Of a DNA stretch of 33,192 nucleotides, positions 1 through 8,891 are shown piece by piece (the first letter of the stretch is position 1; each line of letters starts with the position of its first letter). The stretch lies in NCBI RefSeq assembly GCF_001279775.1, contig NZ_LGDG01000286.1:1-33192 (forward strand), in the 5' to 3' direction. Under the pieces are notes generated by a model that ran no database searches, was not told the origin of the DNA, and saw nothing but the letters and a program-made list of their open reading frames with translations. Made by a program: the position numbers and the translations under genes. The stretch is from Streptomyces sp. MMG1533 (GTDB lineage: Bacteria > Actinomycetota > Actinomycetes > Streptomycetales > Streptomycetaceae).

Positions 1-5
1 GGTGC

Positions 6-117
6 GGGGACGTGTCGGGGGGTGTCCGTCCTCGGAACGGCGCGGAATCGGTCTCCTACCGGGGCGAACGTGTTGACGCGCCAACCGCTGCGGGCGGACA
101 CCCCCCGACACGTCCCC
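6..117. repeat. Perfect 23-bp inverted repeat with 66-nt spacer
   Basis: The arm at 6-28 is the exact reverse complement of the arm at 95-117; both are GC-rich with a central run of six G (or C). The repeat lies downstream of the stop codon at 165 of the minus-strand membrane protein gene. It could be a long terminator stem, a remnant of a mobile element end, or an operator for a gene beyond the left edge. No T-run follows either arm. The repeat is directly visible; its role is not. Confidence 0.8.
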
Positions 118-164
118 TTCCCGCCGTACGCGGGTGCGGGTGCGCGGGGCTGGCGGCCGGCGCG

Positions 165-1469
165 TCACCACTGTTTCTCCGTCGGCGCGTGGGCCGAGGC
201 CCGGGTGAGGGTGCGGGTTGCGTGGAGCAGGAGGATCAGCGCCCCGGTGCCGCAGGTGAGGGTTTGAACGCTGCCCGGGCCCCAGGTGTCGGTGAGGGTC
301 TGGACCGGGACGGCCAGGACGTCGCAGCCGGGGAGGCGGGCCGCGAAGACCGTGGCCAGGGCTGTTGCCTGGGCTGTGGCGGTGGCCATGAGCACGACGA
401 CGGGGGCGTGGGTGAAGCGATGGATGGTGAGGAGGCGGGACAGGAGGAGCAGGGCGCCCAGGGCGGTGGTCTGTGCGTAGGGGGCGGGTTCGTCCAGGGC
501 TTCGGCGGTCAGGGTGAGGAGGGCGGTGAGGGTGCACAGGAACAGGGCGAACGTGCCGAGCAGTAGGGGGCGTACGGAGGCGGCGAAGTCCTCCAGGCCG
601 CGGCTGGCCGTCAGTTTGCGGCGCACTCGCGCGGTCAGGAGGTGGGTGGTCCAGGCCGCCGGGGCACAGGCCCAGGTGACGGCCAGGAGGGGAGCGGCGG
701 CGAGGGGCCAGGGGGCGTTCGTGGTGCCGTCGGGCAGGCCGTCGGGGCCGCCGGCCAGGGCGGTTCGGAGCAGGCCGTCGCCGAGGAGGGCGTAGGCGAT
801 GAGCCAGTACGTCCAGGAGCTGGTGCCGGTCGCGGCGGTGCCGGAACCGGGGCTGAGCGGGCCTCGGGCGAGGGCCGCGCGCAGGGCCAGGGCCACGGCG
901 AGGACGCCTGCGGCGGCGACCGTCGCGCGGGCCTGGCCGTGGGTGAGGTGCAGGCCGATCACGGTCGACGTGCACAGGGCGCCGGGGAGGAGGGTGAGCA
1001 GCGCCCAGTCGGCGCGTGGGCGGGAGGCAGCCTCGGGGGCGGGGGGCGTCGGCGTTTCGCCGTCGCGGGGGATCCGCGCGTACATCTCCTCGGCCAGGGA
1101 GAAGACGTCCCGGTGGCGGAAGCGGGCCGCCGTGCGGTCGGTGACTCCGTGAGCCTCCAGGCCCGCCGCGATCTCCAGGGGGTCCACGGCTCGTTCGCAG
1201 AGGTCCCGGTGACGGTGCATCAGGGCCTTCACCGGGTCCGCGCCGGTGCGGCGGGGGGCGGCGGGGCGACCGGCTCCCGTCGCCCCGGCACCCCGAACAG
1301 TCCCACCGCCCGGGTCGTGGTCGGCACCGGGCCCGGCGGCGTCCGCCTCGCCCGCTTCGCGCCCGGCCTCTGCGAACGCCTCCGTGACCAGCCACTCCTC
1401 CGACCGCACGTCCCAGGCTCCGGGGGTGTCCGGGGTCCCGGCGCGGTCCAGTTCGCCCAGCTCACTCAT
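165..1469 (-). CDS. Multi-pass membrane protein coupled to a glycosyltransferase
   Basis: A 434-aa protein I do not recognise as a named family. The first ~180 residues are soluble, acidic and low in complexity. From 'ALLTLLPGALCTS' onward there are about seven or eight hydrophobic segments, and the C-terminus is 'APTEKQW'. The ATG at 1469 is chosen because it overlaps the stop of the upstream glycosyltransferase gene (stop 1468-1466), a typical translational coupling. The frame stays open further upstream, but that part lies inside the glycosyltransferase gene. By context it may help export or anchor the glycosyltransferase product, or hold the enzyme at the membrane; this is inference. It is not a PelG-type 12-helix flippase by length. 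Confidence 0.8.
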   Translation of the reverse strand: MSELGELDRAGTPDTPGAWDVRSEEWLVTEAFAEAGREAGEADAAGPGADHDPGGGTVRGAGATGAGRPAAPRRTGADPVKALMHRHRDLCERAVDPLEIAAGLEAHGVTDRTAARFRHRDVFSLAEEMYARIPRDGETPTPPAPEAASRPRADWALLTLLPGALCTSTVIGLHLTHGQARATVAAAGVLAVALALRAALARGPLSPGSGTAATGTSSWTYWLIAYALLGDGLLRTALAGGPDGLPDGTTNAPWPLAAAPLLAVTWACAPAAWTTHLLTARVRRKLTASRGLEDFAASVRPLLLGTFALFLCTLTALLTLTAEALDEPAPYAQTTALGALLLLSRLLTIHRFTHAPVVVLMATATAQATALATVFAARLPGCDVLAVPVQTLTDTWGPGSVQTLTCGTGALILLLHATRTLTRASAHAPTEKQW

Positions 1470-3160
1470 GACGCTCCCTCCGTGACGGCCGTCGGCGCCG
1501 TGGGGCGTAGCGGCGGCCGCACTGCCCAGCCGGGGCCGCCACGGGCCACGACGTGCACGCCCTGCTCGGTCCAGCGGCCGGGTACGTGGGCCTCGGCGGG
1601 TGCGGCGAACGGCAGGGGTTCGCCGGTGTCGTCGAGGAGGACACGGTGTACCGGTGTGCGCGAGACGATTTCCAGGTAAATGCCGTGAAATGCCGTGATG
1701 TTCTGCTCGACGGTGAACAGTTCGAGTGCGCGGGCGCGGGCGGCGGCGCCCAGGCGCTCGCGGCGCTCGGTATCGCGCAGCAGTGTCACGCACGCTTCGG
1801 CCAGCGCCCGCGGATTACGCGGGGGTACGACGAGGCCCGTGCCGCCGATGGCCTCCACGACGGCGCCGACGTCCGTGGACACCGTCGCGCGCCCGCAGAA
1901 CATGGCCTCGACCAGGCCGATCGGGAAGCCCTCGACGACGCTGGACAGGACGGCCACCGCACCCGCGGCGTACGCGTCGGCCAGGGTCGGCAGCTCCGGG
2001 CCGCCGATCTCCTCGAAGGACACGGGGTTGTCGCCGACGGCGTGCGGGCCGTCCGCCTCGTCGGGGAAGAGTTGCGCGGCCAGCACCTTGCAGTGACCGA
2101 GGTAGGCCGTGCCCTCGGCGCCGGAGGGCGTGCCGACGATCCGCAGCCGTGTCTTGGGCTCCTCCTTGCGGATCTCCGCGAAGGCGTGCAGCAGGGAGAC
2201 CAGGTCCTTGGCCGGTTCCACCCGGCCGACCCAGACCAGGGCGTGCGGGTCCGCACACTCCGGCGACTCGCCGATGTCCGCGAAGCGGGACGCGTCCATG
2301 CCCGGGTAGACCGTGCGGAGCTTGTCGCGGTCGGCACCGCAGCGTTCCTGCCAGCGACGCGCGTGTGCGTTGCCGGGCGTGACGATCGCGGCCCGGCCGT
2401 AGGTCTCGGCGGCGAGTCGGCCGTGGAAGGCGGTGAGCAGGGCGCGTACCGCGGGCGAGGACTCCGTGTCGGTCAGGTAGTGGGTGCGCAGCCGCACGCC
2501 GTACTCGGTGACCAGCAGGGGTACGTCGCAGAAGTGCCGCGCGAGCAGCCCGGGCAGGGCCGCCGCGCCGCCGGATGCCGCATGGCACAGGTCGACCGCT
2601 CCGAGGCCGTCGTCCTCGTACCAGTCGAGCGAGAGAGGGCGCAGGGCGCGTTCCAGGTGCGCGGCGACGGTGAGCAGATCCGGTACGCGCGCCTCGCGGG
2701 CTGTACGCAGGGCGCCGGGCGCGCGACAGGCGCGCTCCAGGGCGCGTACGGCGGCCTCGGAGCGGAGCGCTCCCACCAGCCCGCCCTCGTCGCGGGCAAG
2801 TTCGGCGAGCCCGTACAGCGCGCCGGCGAAACGGTCCGTCTCAGGGGCCGACGGCGCCTCGACGACGCTCCCCTCACACAGGGCGGCCGCCAACTCGCCG
2901 TAGCACTCGGCGAACCGCCGGCGCGCGCGCCGCCCGTACCCGACCGCATCCTCCTCGGCCGTCCACAGCGGTGCCGTGCGCACCCTGTTGACCTGCGGCG
3001 GCAGCGGAACCCAGCCCTCGTCCTCCTGGCGCTCGCTGCGGCTGAGCGCGTAGATGTCGAACTCGTGCTGCTCAAGCCCGCGCACGAGCCGGTCGCACCA
3101 GAGTCCGGCGTCACCGCTCACATACGGATAGCCACCCTCCGTAAGCAGTCCGATGCGCAC
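1466..3160 (-). CDS. DUF3492-containing GT4 family glycosyltransferase (PelF-like)
   Basis: A 564-aa cytoplasmic glycosyltransferase. The N-terminal third begins 'VRIGLLTEGGYPYVSGDAG', the diagnostic opening of the DUF3492/PelF type. The C-terminal GT4 (GT-B) nucleotide-sugar domain shows 'LVWVGRVEPAKDLVSLLHAF' and, further on, 'VVEGFPIGLVEAMFCGRA' with the conserved E-x7-E-like acidic pair. PelF of Gram-negatives uses UDP-GlcNAc for Pel polysaccharide, but donor and product here are unknown. The GTG at 3160 is preferred over an ATG at 3265 because homology begins there and a purine-rich GGGAG lies upstream. The stop overlaps the start of the membrane protein gene, so the two are probably one operon. 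No other Pel genes are present. Confidence 0.85.
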   Translation of the reverse strand: MRIGLLTEGGYPYVSGDAGLWCDRLVRGLEQHEFDIYALSRSERQEDEGWVPLPPQVNRVRTAPLWTAEEDAVGYGRRARRRFAECYGELAAALCEGSVVEAPSAPETDRFAGALYGLAELARDEGGLVGALRSEAAVRALERACRAPGALRTAREARVPDLLTVAAHLERALRPLSLDWYEDDGLGAVDLCHAASGGAAALPGLLARHFCDVPLLVTEYGVRLRTHYLTDTESSPAVRALLTAFHGRLAAETYGRAAIVTPGNAHARRWQERCGADRDKLRTVYPGMDASRFADIGESPECADPHALVWVGRVEPAKDLVSLLHAFAEIRKEEPKTRLRIVGTPSGAEGTAYLGHCKVLAAQLFPDEADGPHAVGDNPVSFEEIGGPELPTLADAYAAGAVAVLSSVVEGFPIGLVEAMFCGRATVSTDVGAVVEAIGGTGLVVPPRNPRALAEACVTLLRDTERRERLGAAARARALELFTVEQNITAFHGIYLEIVSRTPVHRVLLDDTGEPLPFAAPAEAHVPGRWTEQGVHVVARGGPGWAVRPPLRPTAPTAVTEGAS

Positions 3161-3240
3161 CCGCGCACCCCCGATCTCCCGTATGGGGAGCCGCCGTTGA
3201 CCCGGCGGCTCGCAGCGGGACGAACGTATGCGGACAAGGC

Positions 3241-3274
3241 GGTGGCGCGACGGACGGTTGTCCATCGCGCCACC
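3241..3274 (-). terminator. Hairpin between ABC operon and glycosyltransferase
   Basis: Arms 3241-3250 and 3265-3274 pair perfectly (GGTGGCGCGA with TCGCGCCACC), and an inner GGAC/GTCC pair closes a ggtt loop after one C-A mismatch. It lies ~100 bp beyond the stop of the ABC ATPase gene and ~80 bp before the glycosyltransferase start. No U-run follows, as is common for Streptomyces terminators. It could instead act as an attenuator in the glycosyltransferase leader. Confidence 0.55.
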
Positions 3275-3373
3275 AAAAGGGGTGAACGGCCGTAACTTTC
3301 CCGTGCAGGTCGCGTTCCGTCGCGCTAAGAGATCATGCGTGCACGGATCGTCACTCGCGGGTGGTGCGAATGC

Positions 3374-5017
3374 TCAGGTCACGGCCGGCTCGCGTCGGGC
3401 GGCTCTGCGCCGGGCCGCGATCCGCGGGTCCAGCGCCGGTACGGCGGCCAACAACTGCTTGGTGTACGGGTCCTGCGGGTTGTCGTACACCTCGTCCGCA
3501 GGACCCGACTCGACGATCCGGCCGCGGCGCATGACCGCCACGCGGTCGCTGACCTGGCGTACGACGGCGAGGTCGTGCGCGACGAAGACGAGCGCGAGCC
3601 CGAGTTCGCGCTGGAGCTCGCCCAGCAGGGCGACCACCTGGGCCTGGGTGGTGACGTCGAGCGCGGAGACCGGCTCGTCGCAGACGATGACGCGCGGGTC
3701 GGCCGCGAGCGCCCGCGCGATGCCCACGCGCTGGCGCTGTCCGCCGCTGAACTCGTGCGGATAACGGTCGTAGTGCGCCGCTTCGAGCCCCACACGCTCC
3801 AGCAGTTCTCGTACGCGCCCTCGGATGCGCCCCTCGTCCCTCCCCCACTCTCGGCTTCGCTCGAGCGTGGGGACGCCCATATCGCGCGCCCGCAGCGGGT
3901 CGGCGATCGACTCACCGACACTGCGGCGGGGGTTGAGGGAGGAGACGGGGTCCTGAAAGACCATCTGCACGTCTGGGCGTACTCCCCCGCCGGGCCTGAT
4001 CTCGCCGGCCGTCGGCTCCAGGAGCCCCACGAGCATGCGCCCCAGGGTCGTCTTCCCGCTGCCGCTCTCGCCCACGACGCCGAGGGTCTCGCCGCGCCGG
4101 ATCGTCAGCGAGACGTCGTCCACGGCCAGGAACGCCCGCTTGCCGCGTCCGAACTCGCGCCTGAGACCCCTCGCTTCGAGGACGACCTCCCCGGCCGCCC
4201 GCGAGGGAGCGCGCGGCGCGTCCACGCGCGGGACAGCGCCGAGCAGTTCCCGGGTGTACGGCTGCGCGGGCGCCCCCAGTACGGCATCGACCGACCCCTG
4301 CTCGACCGTCTGCCCGTGCCGCATGACCAGCACCTCGTCGACGCTCTCGGCGGCGACGCCGACGTCGTGCGTGACCAGCAGCAGGCCCATGCCGGTCTCC
4401 TCGCGCAGCGTGTGCAGCAGATCGAGGATCTGGGCCTGGACGGTGACGTCGAGCGCGGTCGTCGGCTCGTCGGCGATCAGCAGGTCGGGCTCGCAGGCCA
4501 GCGCCATGGCGATGAGGGCGCGTTGCCGCATGCCGCCGCTGAACTCGTGGGGGCGCGAACGGGACCGGCGGTGCGCGTCCGGAATACCCACCCGGTCCAG
4601 TACGTCCACCGCACGCGCGCGTGCCGCCCGCCGCGACCCGCGCGCGTGGACGCGGTACACCTCGGCGATCTGGTCCCCGATCGCGTAGTACGGGTCGAGG
4701 GACGACAGCGGGTCCTGGAAGACCATCGCGGCCTTCCCGCCGCGCAGTCTCCGTAGTTCGTCGTCCGATGCCTGTCGTACATCGGTTCCGGCGACCTCGA
4801 CCGAGCCGCCGACCCGCGCGCCCGTGCCGCGGTGCAGGCCCAGCAGGGCCGAGGCGACCGTGGACTTGCCGGAGCCCGACTCGCCGACCAGGGCGAGGGC
4901 AGCGCCCTGCTCCAGACGGAAGGACAGTCCGTCCACGGCACGCAGTTCACCGAAGTCGACGGTCAGGTCGGTGACTTCGACGAGGCTCCGGGAAGAAGCC
5001 TTCTCGGCGTCGCTCAC
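3374..5017 (-). CDS. Fused double ATPase of a peptide-type ABC importer (DppD-DppF fusion)
   Basis: A 547-aa protein with two complete nucleotide-binding domains, equivalent to a fusion of the DppD and DppF ATPases. NBD1 (about residues 10-250) has Walker [10 protein letters not shown], signature EFSGGMRQR and Walker B LLIADEP. NBD2 (about 280-530) has [18 protein letters not shown] and VIVCDEP. The C-terminal '[12 protein letters not shown]' type tail is typical of oligopeptide ATPases. The GTG start at 5017 overlaps the upstream permease stop as GTGA; an open frame continues upstream but lies inside the permease gene. Odd feature: between the Q-loop and signature of NBD2 a segment '[13 protein letters not shown]' is encoded by a palindromic repeat (3842-3873). 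It energises import of peptides or a similar solute; substrate unknown. Confidence 0.92.
   Translation of the reverse strand: MSDAEKASSRSLVEVTDLTVDFGELRAVDGLSFRLEQGAALALVGESGSGKSTVASALLGLHRGTGARVGGSVEVAGTDVRQASDDELRRLRGGKAAMVFQDPLSSLDPYYAIGDQIAEVYRVHARGSRRAARARAVDVLDRVGIPDAHRRSRSRPHEFSGGMRQRALIAMALACEPDLLIADEPTTALDVTVQAQILDLLHTLREETGMGLLLVTHDVGVAAESVDEVLVMRHGQTVEQGSVDAVLGAPAQPYTRELLGAVPRVDAPRAPSRAAGEVVLEARGLRREFGRGKRAFLAVDDVSLTIRRGETLGVVGESGSGKTTLGRMLVGLLEPTAGEIRPGGGVRPDVQMVFQDPVSSLNPRRSVGESIADPLRARDMGVPTLERSREWGRDEGRIRGRVRELLERVGLEAAHYDRYPHEFSGGQRQRVGIARALAADPRVIVCDEPVSALDVTTQAQVVALLGELQRELGLALVFVAHDLAVVRQVSDRVAVMRRGRIVESGPADEVYDNPQDPYTKQLLAAVPALDPRIAARRRAARREPAVT
3842..3873. repeat. Palindromic REP-like element inserted in the ATPase frame
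   Basis: Arms 3843-3853 (CCCCACTCTCG) and 3862-3872 (CGAGCGTGGGG) form a stem with one mismatch around a ggcttcgct-type loop. I recognise this as a short palindrome that recurs in Streptomyces genomes, often between or inside genes. Here it lies in frame in NBD2 of the ABC ATPase and encodes about 12 extra residues in a non-conserved loop. The palindrome is seen directly; its repetitive nature is from memory of the genus. Confidence 0.7.
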
Positions 5018-6012
5018 GTCAGCACCACCCGTCGGTCGGCCACCGCGTACAGCACGTCCGCGACGGCGTTGGCGATCACTACGAAGAAGCCGATGACGAG
5101 GACCATGCCGACGACCACCGGCAGGTCGACGACATTGACGGCATGGACCAGTTCCTGACCGATGCCGGGCAGGCCGAAGAGCGTCTCGGTGAGCACCGCA
5201 CCGCCGACCGCGCCGCCGAAGTTGTTGGCGTTCAGCGCGATGACCGGCGCGAGCGCTCCGCGCAACGCGTGCCGCCCGATGACCGACCGCTCGCCGACGC
5301 CGTACGCCCTGAAGGTCCGGATGTGGTCCTCGGCGAGCGTCTCCAGCATCGACGCCCTGGTCAGCCGGGCGAACGCGGCGGCCTCGACGAGGGCGAGCGA
5401 GAGCCAGGGCAGCAGCAGGTTCCACGCCCACTGTTCGGGGTCGTCGGTGAGGTTCACGTACTGCGGGAAGGGCAGCAGTTCCAGTTCGCCGCAGACGACG
5501 ATCATCAGAACCAGGCCGATGACGAAGACGGGCGTGGCGACGCCCACCAGCGTGACACCGGTCAGTGCCCGCTCGGTGAGCCTGCCGCGCCGCCATGCCG
5601 ACAGGACACCGGTGCCGACACCGAGGATCAGCCACAGCACCATCGCGCCGAACACGAGCGACAGACTGACCGGCAGCTTCGCCAGGATCAGCTCGGTGAC
5701 CTGCTGGTCGCTCTGGTACGACAGCCCGAGGCAGGGCGCCGAGCAGTGCTCCACCGAGGTGCCCGTCGAGTAGTCCCGGCCGGCGACGAGACCCTGCAGG
5801 AAATCCCAGTAGCGCACGTACAGCGGGTCGTCGAGGTGGAGTTGCCCGGCGACCTGCTGGACCTGGGCGGGCGAGCAGCGCGGGCCGCAGGTGATCTGGG
5901 CGACGTTGCCGGGGGTGACGTAGAAGACGACGTAGACGATCACCGAGATCGCGAACAGGGTGATGACGGCTCCTGCGACGCGGCGCAGGACGAAGCCTCC
6001 GAAGCCGGTCAC
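5014..6012 (-). CDS. ABC importer permease, DppB/OppB type
   Basis: A 332-aa inner-membrane permease, close to the usual DppB length. The N-terminal helix 'VLRRVAGAVITLFAISVIVYVVF' is followed by an extracytoplasmic loop containing several cysteines (CGPRC, EHCSAPC), then five more membrane segments. The binding-protein-dependent transport loop is visible near 'FRAYGVGERSVIGRHALRG', followed by 'LTETLFGLPGIGQ', the standard DppB ending motif. The GTG start at 6012 overlaps the stop of the upstream permease as GTGA and has GGGGAGG about 8 nt upstream. It pairs with the next permease to form the translocation pore. The four loop cysteines could form disulfides outside the cell. Confidence 0.93.
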   Translation of the reverse strand: MTGFGGFVLRRVAGAVITLFAISVIVYVVFYVTPGNVAQITCGPRCSPAQVQQVAGQLHLDDPLYVRYWDFLQGLVAGRDYSTGTSVEHCSAPCLGLSYQSDQQVTELILAKLPVSLSLVFGAMVLWLILGVGTGVLSAWRRGRLTERALTGVTLVGVATPVFVIGLVLMIVVCGELELLPFPQYVNLTDDPEQWAWNLLLPWLSLALVEAAAFARLTRASMLETLAEDHIRTFRAYGVGERSVIGRHALRGALAPVIALNANNFGGAVGGAVLTETLFGLPGIGQELVHAVNVVDLPVVVGMVLVIGFFVVIANAVADVLYAVADRRVVLT

Positions 6013-7019
6013 GAGGCGCCTCCCCGGTCCGCCTTGGCCTCCTGCTTGCGACCCGTGCCGACACGCAGGCGGGAGGCCGCGCGCGGGTCGAGGGCGGTAC
6101 GTACCCCGTCGCCGAGGACGGTCAACGCCAGCACGGTCACGAAGAGCGCGCTCGCCGGCAGCAGCAGGTACTGCGGGGCCGCCTGGTACCAGACGTCGGC
6201 GGCGGTGAGCATCTGCCCCCATGACGGTGTCGGGGGCTTGACGCCCACACCGAGGAAGGACAGCGAGGCCTCGATGGTGATGTTGATCGGGACCAGGAGC
6301 GCGGCGTAGGTGATGACGGGCGCGGCAAGGCCGGGCAGCAGCTCACGGCGGGCGATCCGCCAGGTGCCCCAGCCGCTGAGCCGGGCGGCGGAGACGTAGT
6401 CGAGCCCCTTGAGCGTGAGGGTCTGCGCGCGCGTGATCTTCGCGATGTTGCCCCAGGCGACGAGGCCGATGACGAGGGCGACCAGGACGGGGCGCGGGAA
6501 ACTCGACGGCACGATCGCGAGCAGCGCCAACGCCATGATCATCAGTGGCAGGGCGACGATGATGTCCGTGAGCCGGCTCAACAGTTGATCAACCCATTGG
6601 CTCCCGAGCGCGGCGGCAACGCCCACCACGACACCGATGAGGACCTGTACGACGGTCGCGGCCAGCGCGACGCCGAGCGACACCCGCGCGCCGTACACCA
6701 GCCGCGCGAACAGGTCACGTCCGGTCTGCGGTTCGATGCCGAGCCAGTGGTCACCGCTGATGCCCCCGAAGGACCCGACGGGCACACCGCCCCGCGCCGA
6801 ATCCACCAAAGAGGGGTGGTACGTGGTCGGGTCCTGGCCCTCGATCGCGGTGAGCAGCGGTGCGGCGAGCGCGACCAGGACGAGCAGCGCGACGACGACC
6901 GCCGCGGCGAGGGCGGCGCGCTGCGTCCGCAGCCGCCGCCAGAACTGACGAGCCCCCGAGGCGGGGGCGACGGACGGATCCGCCGCTCCCGCCTGTGAGG
7001 CGACAAGTGCCTCGCTCAT
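6009..7019 (-). CDS. ABC importer permease, DppC/OppC type
   Basis: A 336-aa permease. A soluble N-terminus precedes 'FWRRLRTQRAALAAAVVVAL', the usual DppC opening, then 'DHWLGIEPQTGRDLFARLVYGARVSL', the conserved DppC periplasmic-to-membrane signature. Later come 'IITRAQTLTLKGLDYVSAARLSG'-like residues of the ATPase-coupling loop and 'EASLSFLGVGVKPPTPSWG', a hallmark of the family. The ATG at 7019 lies 4 bp after the stop of the binding-protein gene (7024), so both belong to one operon. It forms a heterodimeric pore with the DppB-type permease. Confidence 0.94.
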   Translation of the reverse strand: MSEALVASQAGAADPSVAPASGARQFWRRLRTQRAALAAAVVVALLVLVALAAPLLTAIEGQDPTTYHPSLVDSARGGVPVGSFGGISGDHWLGIEPQTGRDLFARLVYGARVSLGVALAATVVQVLIGVVVGVAAALGSQWVDQLLSRLTDIIVALPLMIMALALLAIVPSSFPRPVLVALVIGLVAWGNIAKITRAQTLTLKGLDYVSAARLSGWGTWRIARRELLPGLAAPVITYAALLVPINITIEASLSFLGVGVKPPTPSWGQMLTAADVWYQAAPQYLLLPASALFVTVLALTVLGDGVRTALDPRAASRLRVGTGRKQEAKADRGGAS

Positions 7020-7023
7020 GGCG

Positions 7024-8742
7024 CTACTTGACCGCGACCTGCGAGGGGTCCAGGACGCCGTCCCAGTCGCTGATCACGATGTTGCGGATGTCCTTGCCGT
7101 ACAGCCGCTTGTAGACGGGGTGGAACAGCGGGACGGTCAGGGCCTGTTCGCCGATCTTCTTGTCCAGTGCACCCCACCTCTTGGCAGCCGCGTCAAGATC
7201 CGTCAACTTGTTGATCGCGTCAATCTCGGCATTGACCGACTTGTCATCGAGGAAGCCCGTGTTGAAGTTCGCACCGTCCTCGACGATCTGCCGGCCGTCG
7301 AAGATCGGGGCGAGGAAGGGGCCGCCGGAGGGCCAGTCGGCACCCCAGTGGGCGAGGAAGAAGCCCGGCTCGGTCTTCACGTTGTGGATCTTGTCGGAGT
7401 AGTCGTTCTCCTCGAGACCCTGCAGCTTGACGGTGATGCCGGCCTTTTTGAGCGCATCCTGGATCGCGGTCGCGATCTCCGGGCCGGTCTCGAAGTCCTT
7501 GCTGTTGGAGTGGGTCAGCGTGATGGTGAGCCCGTTCCCGTAACCGGCCTCCTTCAGCAGCTCCTCGGCCTTCGCAGCGTTGCCGGACGCGCCCGCCGGG
7601 AACAGGTCGTACGGCGTGTAGCCGAAGGACTTCTGGTTCGGCAGGAAGGTGGTGGCGGCCTCCGCCAGTGACGATCCACCGGCCGCGTTGACCACGGACG
7701 AGCGGTCGATGGCGTACGAGATCGCCTGCCGCACCTTGATGTTGTCGAACGGCTTCACGTTCGGGTTGAACGCGATGTAGTTGGTGTAGCCGAAGCGGCC
7801 GGTGCCGACGCGAGCGGCAAGCTCCTTGTCGCCACTCACCTTGGCCAGCTCGGCCGGGCCCAGGTTGGTGTCCGTGGTGATGGCGGTGGCGTCCGTTCCC
7901 TGAGACGCGGACAGCCGCTGGTTGATCACGGACGAGTCGAGCCCGGACCGCACGTCGATCTTGTCCGGGTACGCCTTGCGCTCGGCGTCCGTCGAGGCGG
8001 ACCAGTACGGGTTGCGCTCCAGGACGAGCCGCTCGCCGTCGTTCTCGTTACTGACGACCTTGTACGGGCCGGACGAGACCGGGTGCTCCTCGTACTTCGT
8101 GCCCGTGTCCTTGGCCTTGGGGACGGGCGCGAACTGCGTCTGCGTGGCCAGGTAGGGGAACTCGCCCTCGGGCTTGTCGAGATGGAAGACGATCGTGCGG
8201 GAGTCCGGCGTCTCGATCGAGTCGAGCCCGCCCTTGTCCTTGTACGGGCCCTCGTAGCCGGCGCCGCCGATCAGCCAGTCCCGCAGGTAGGGGGCACCGC
8301 CGGAGAGCTCGGCGGCGAAGGAACGCTCGATGCCGTACTTGATGTCGGCCGAGGTGATCGCGGTGCCGTCCTCGTACTTGAGGCCCTTCTTCAGGGTGTA
8401 CGTCCAGACGGTCGCGTCCTTGTTGGGCCGCCCGGTGTCGGTGGCGAGGTCCGGGACGACCTCGGCGCCGGCCTCGCCGTTCTCGCGGTTGCGGGTGGTG
8501 AGCGTACGGAAGACCAGCGACGGGATCTTGCCGCCACCGGAGGTGTACAGCCGGGCCGGGTCGAAGTCCTGCTGCGGGTTGGAGTTCAGGACCGAGAGGG
8601 TGCCGCCCTTGTGAGGCATGGAGTCGCCGCCGGAGGCCTTGGCATCGTTGTCCTCGGGCCCGCAGGCGGCGACGCCCGCTGCCAGAACAAGGCCTACGGA
8701 TGCCGCTGCCACGCGGCGCGCTGTGAGGGACGGTTGACGCAT
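7024..8742 (-). CDS. Peptide-type ABC transporter substrate-binding lipoprotein (SBP family 5)
   Basis: A 572-aa extracellular lipoprotein of the DppA/OppA (SBP_bac_5) family, of normal length. The signal peptide has basic residues, a hydrophobic core and a lipobox V-A-A-C with the lipidated cysteine at residue 27. Conserved family elements include 'LVFRTLTTRN', 'YTLKKGLKYEDGTAITSADIKYGIERS', 'PFDNIKVRQAISYAIDRSSVV' and 'LPNQKSFGY'. The ATG at 8742 is chosen for the signal peptide and a GAGAGG about 9 nt upstream. It is first in the importer operon after a leader region with a probable leader peptide (8892-8984). Its ligand cannot be read from sequence: family members bind peptides, nickel or sugars. 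Confidence 0.93.
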   Translation of the reverse strand: MRQPSLTARRVAAASVGLVLAAGVAACGPEDNDAKASGGDSMPHKGGTLSVLNSNPQQDFDPARLYTSGGGKIPSLVFRTLTTRNRENGEAGAEVVPDLATDTGRPNKDATVWTYTLKKGLKYEDGTAITSADIKYGIERSFAAELSGGAPYLRDWLIGGAGYEGPYKDKGGLDSIETPDSRTIVFHLDKPEGEFPYLATQTQFAPVPKAKDTGTKYEEHPVSSGPYKVVSNENDGERLVLERNPYWSASTDAERKAYPDKIDVRSGLDSSVINQRLSASQGTDATAITTDTNLGPAELAKVSGDKELAARVGTGRFGYTNYIAFNPNVKPFDNIKVRQAISYAIDRSSVVNAAGGSSLAEAATTFLPNQKSFGYTPYDLFPAGASGNAAKAEELLKEAGYGNGLTITLTHSNSKDFETGPEIATAIQDALKKAGITVKLQGLEENDYSDKIHNVKTEPGFFLAHWGADWPSGGPFLAPIFDGRQIVEDGANFNTGFLDDKSVNAEIDAINKLTDLDAAAKRWGALDKKIGEQALTVPLFHPVYKRLYGKDIRNIVISDWDGVLDPSQVAVK

Positions 8743-8763
8743 CGGAGACGACCTCTCAAAAGA

Positions 8764-8809
8764 TGAGACAGATTGCCGAATAGTGAGACAGGTGTGAGCA
8801 GACGTCTGC
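8764..8809 (-). promoter_or_regulatory. Direct repeats and 12-bp palindrome before the binding-protein gene
   Basis: TGAGACAG occurs at 8764-8771 and again at 8784-8791, exactly 20 bp (two helical turns) apart. A perfect palindrome GCAGACGTCTGC follows at 8798-8809. This lies between the leader peptide stop and the binding-protein RBS and could be a regulator site or an RNA element. The 8743-9052 gap (310 bp) holds this, the leader peptide, two small hairpins (8833-8850 and 8868-8893) and the promoter. Confidence 0.4.
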
Positions 8810-8891
8810 CCCGGCGTCAGGTCGTCGGAAAACACGTGACCGAGTCACGCAAAGGATGAGAGTTCGCGACGCGCACGCCGAAGGGCGGGCG

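Noticed and set aside
3161..3265. ATG at 3265 as the glycosyltransferase start
   Set aside because: The extra 35 residues are Arg/Pro-rich and do not match the family; GTG at 3160 gives the typical N-terminus.
1553..3295. 580-codon plus-strand open frame opposite the glycosyltransferase
   Set aside because: It is the antisense shadow of a clear GT4 gene, produced by high GC; the translation lacks domain features.
5143..6309. 388-codon plus-strand open frame opposite the permeases
   Set aside because: Antisense to two recognisable ABC permeases; the product is Arg/Gln/Asp-rich and lacks any fold.
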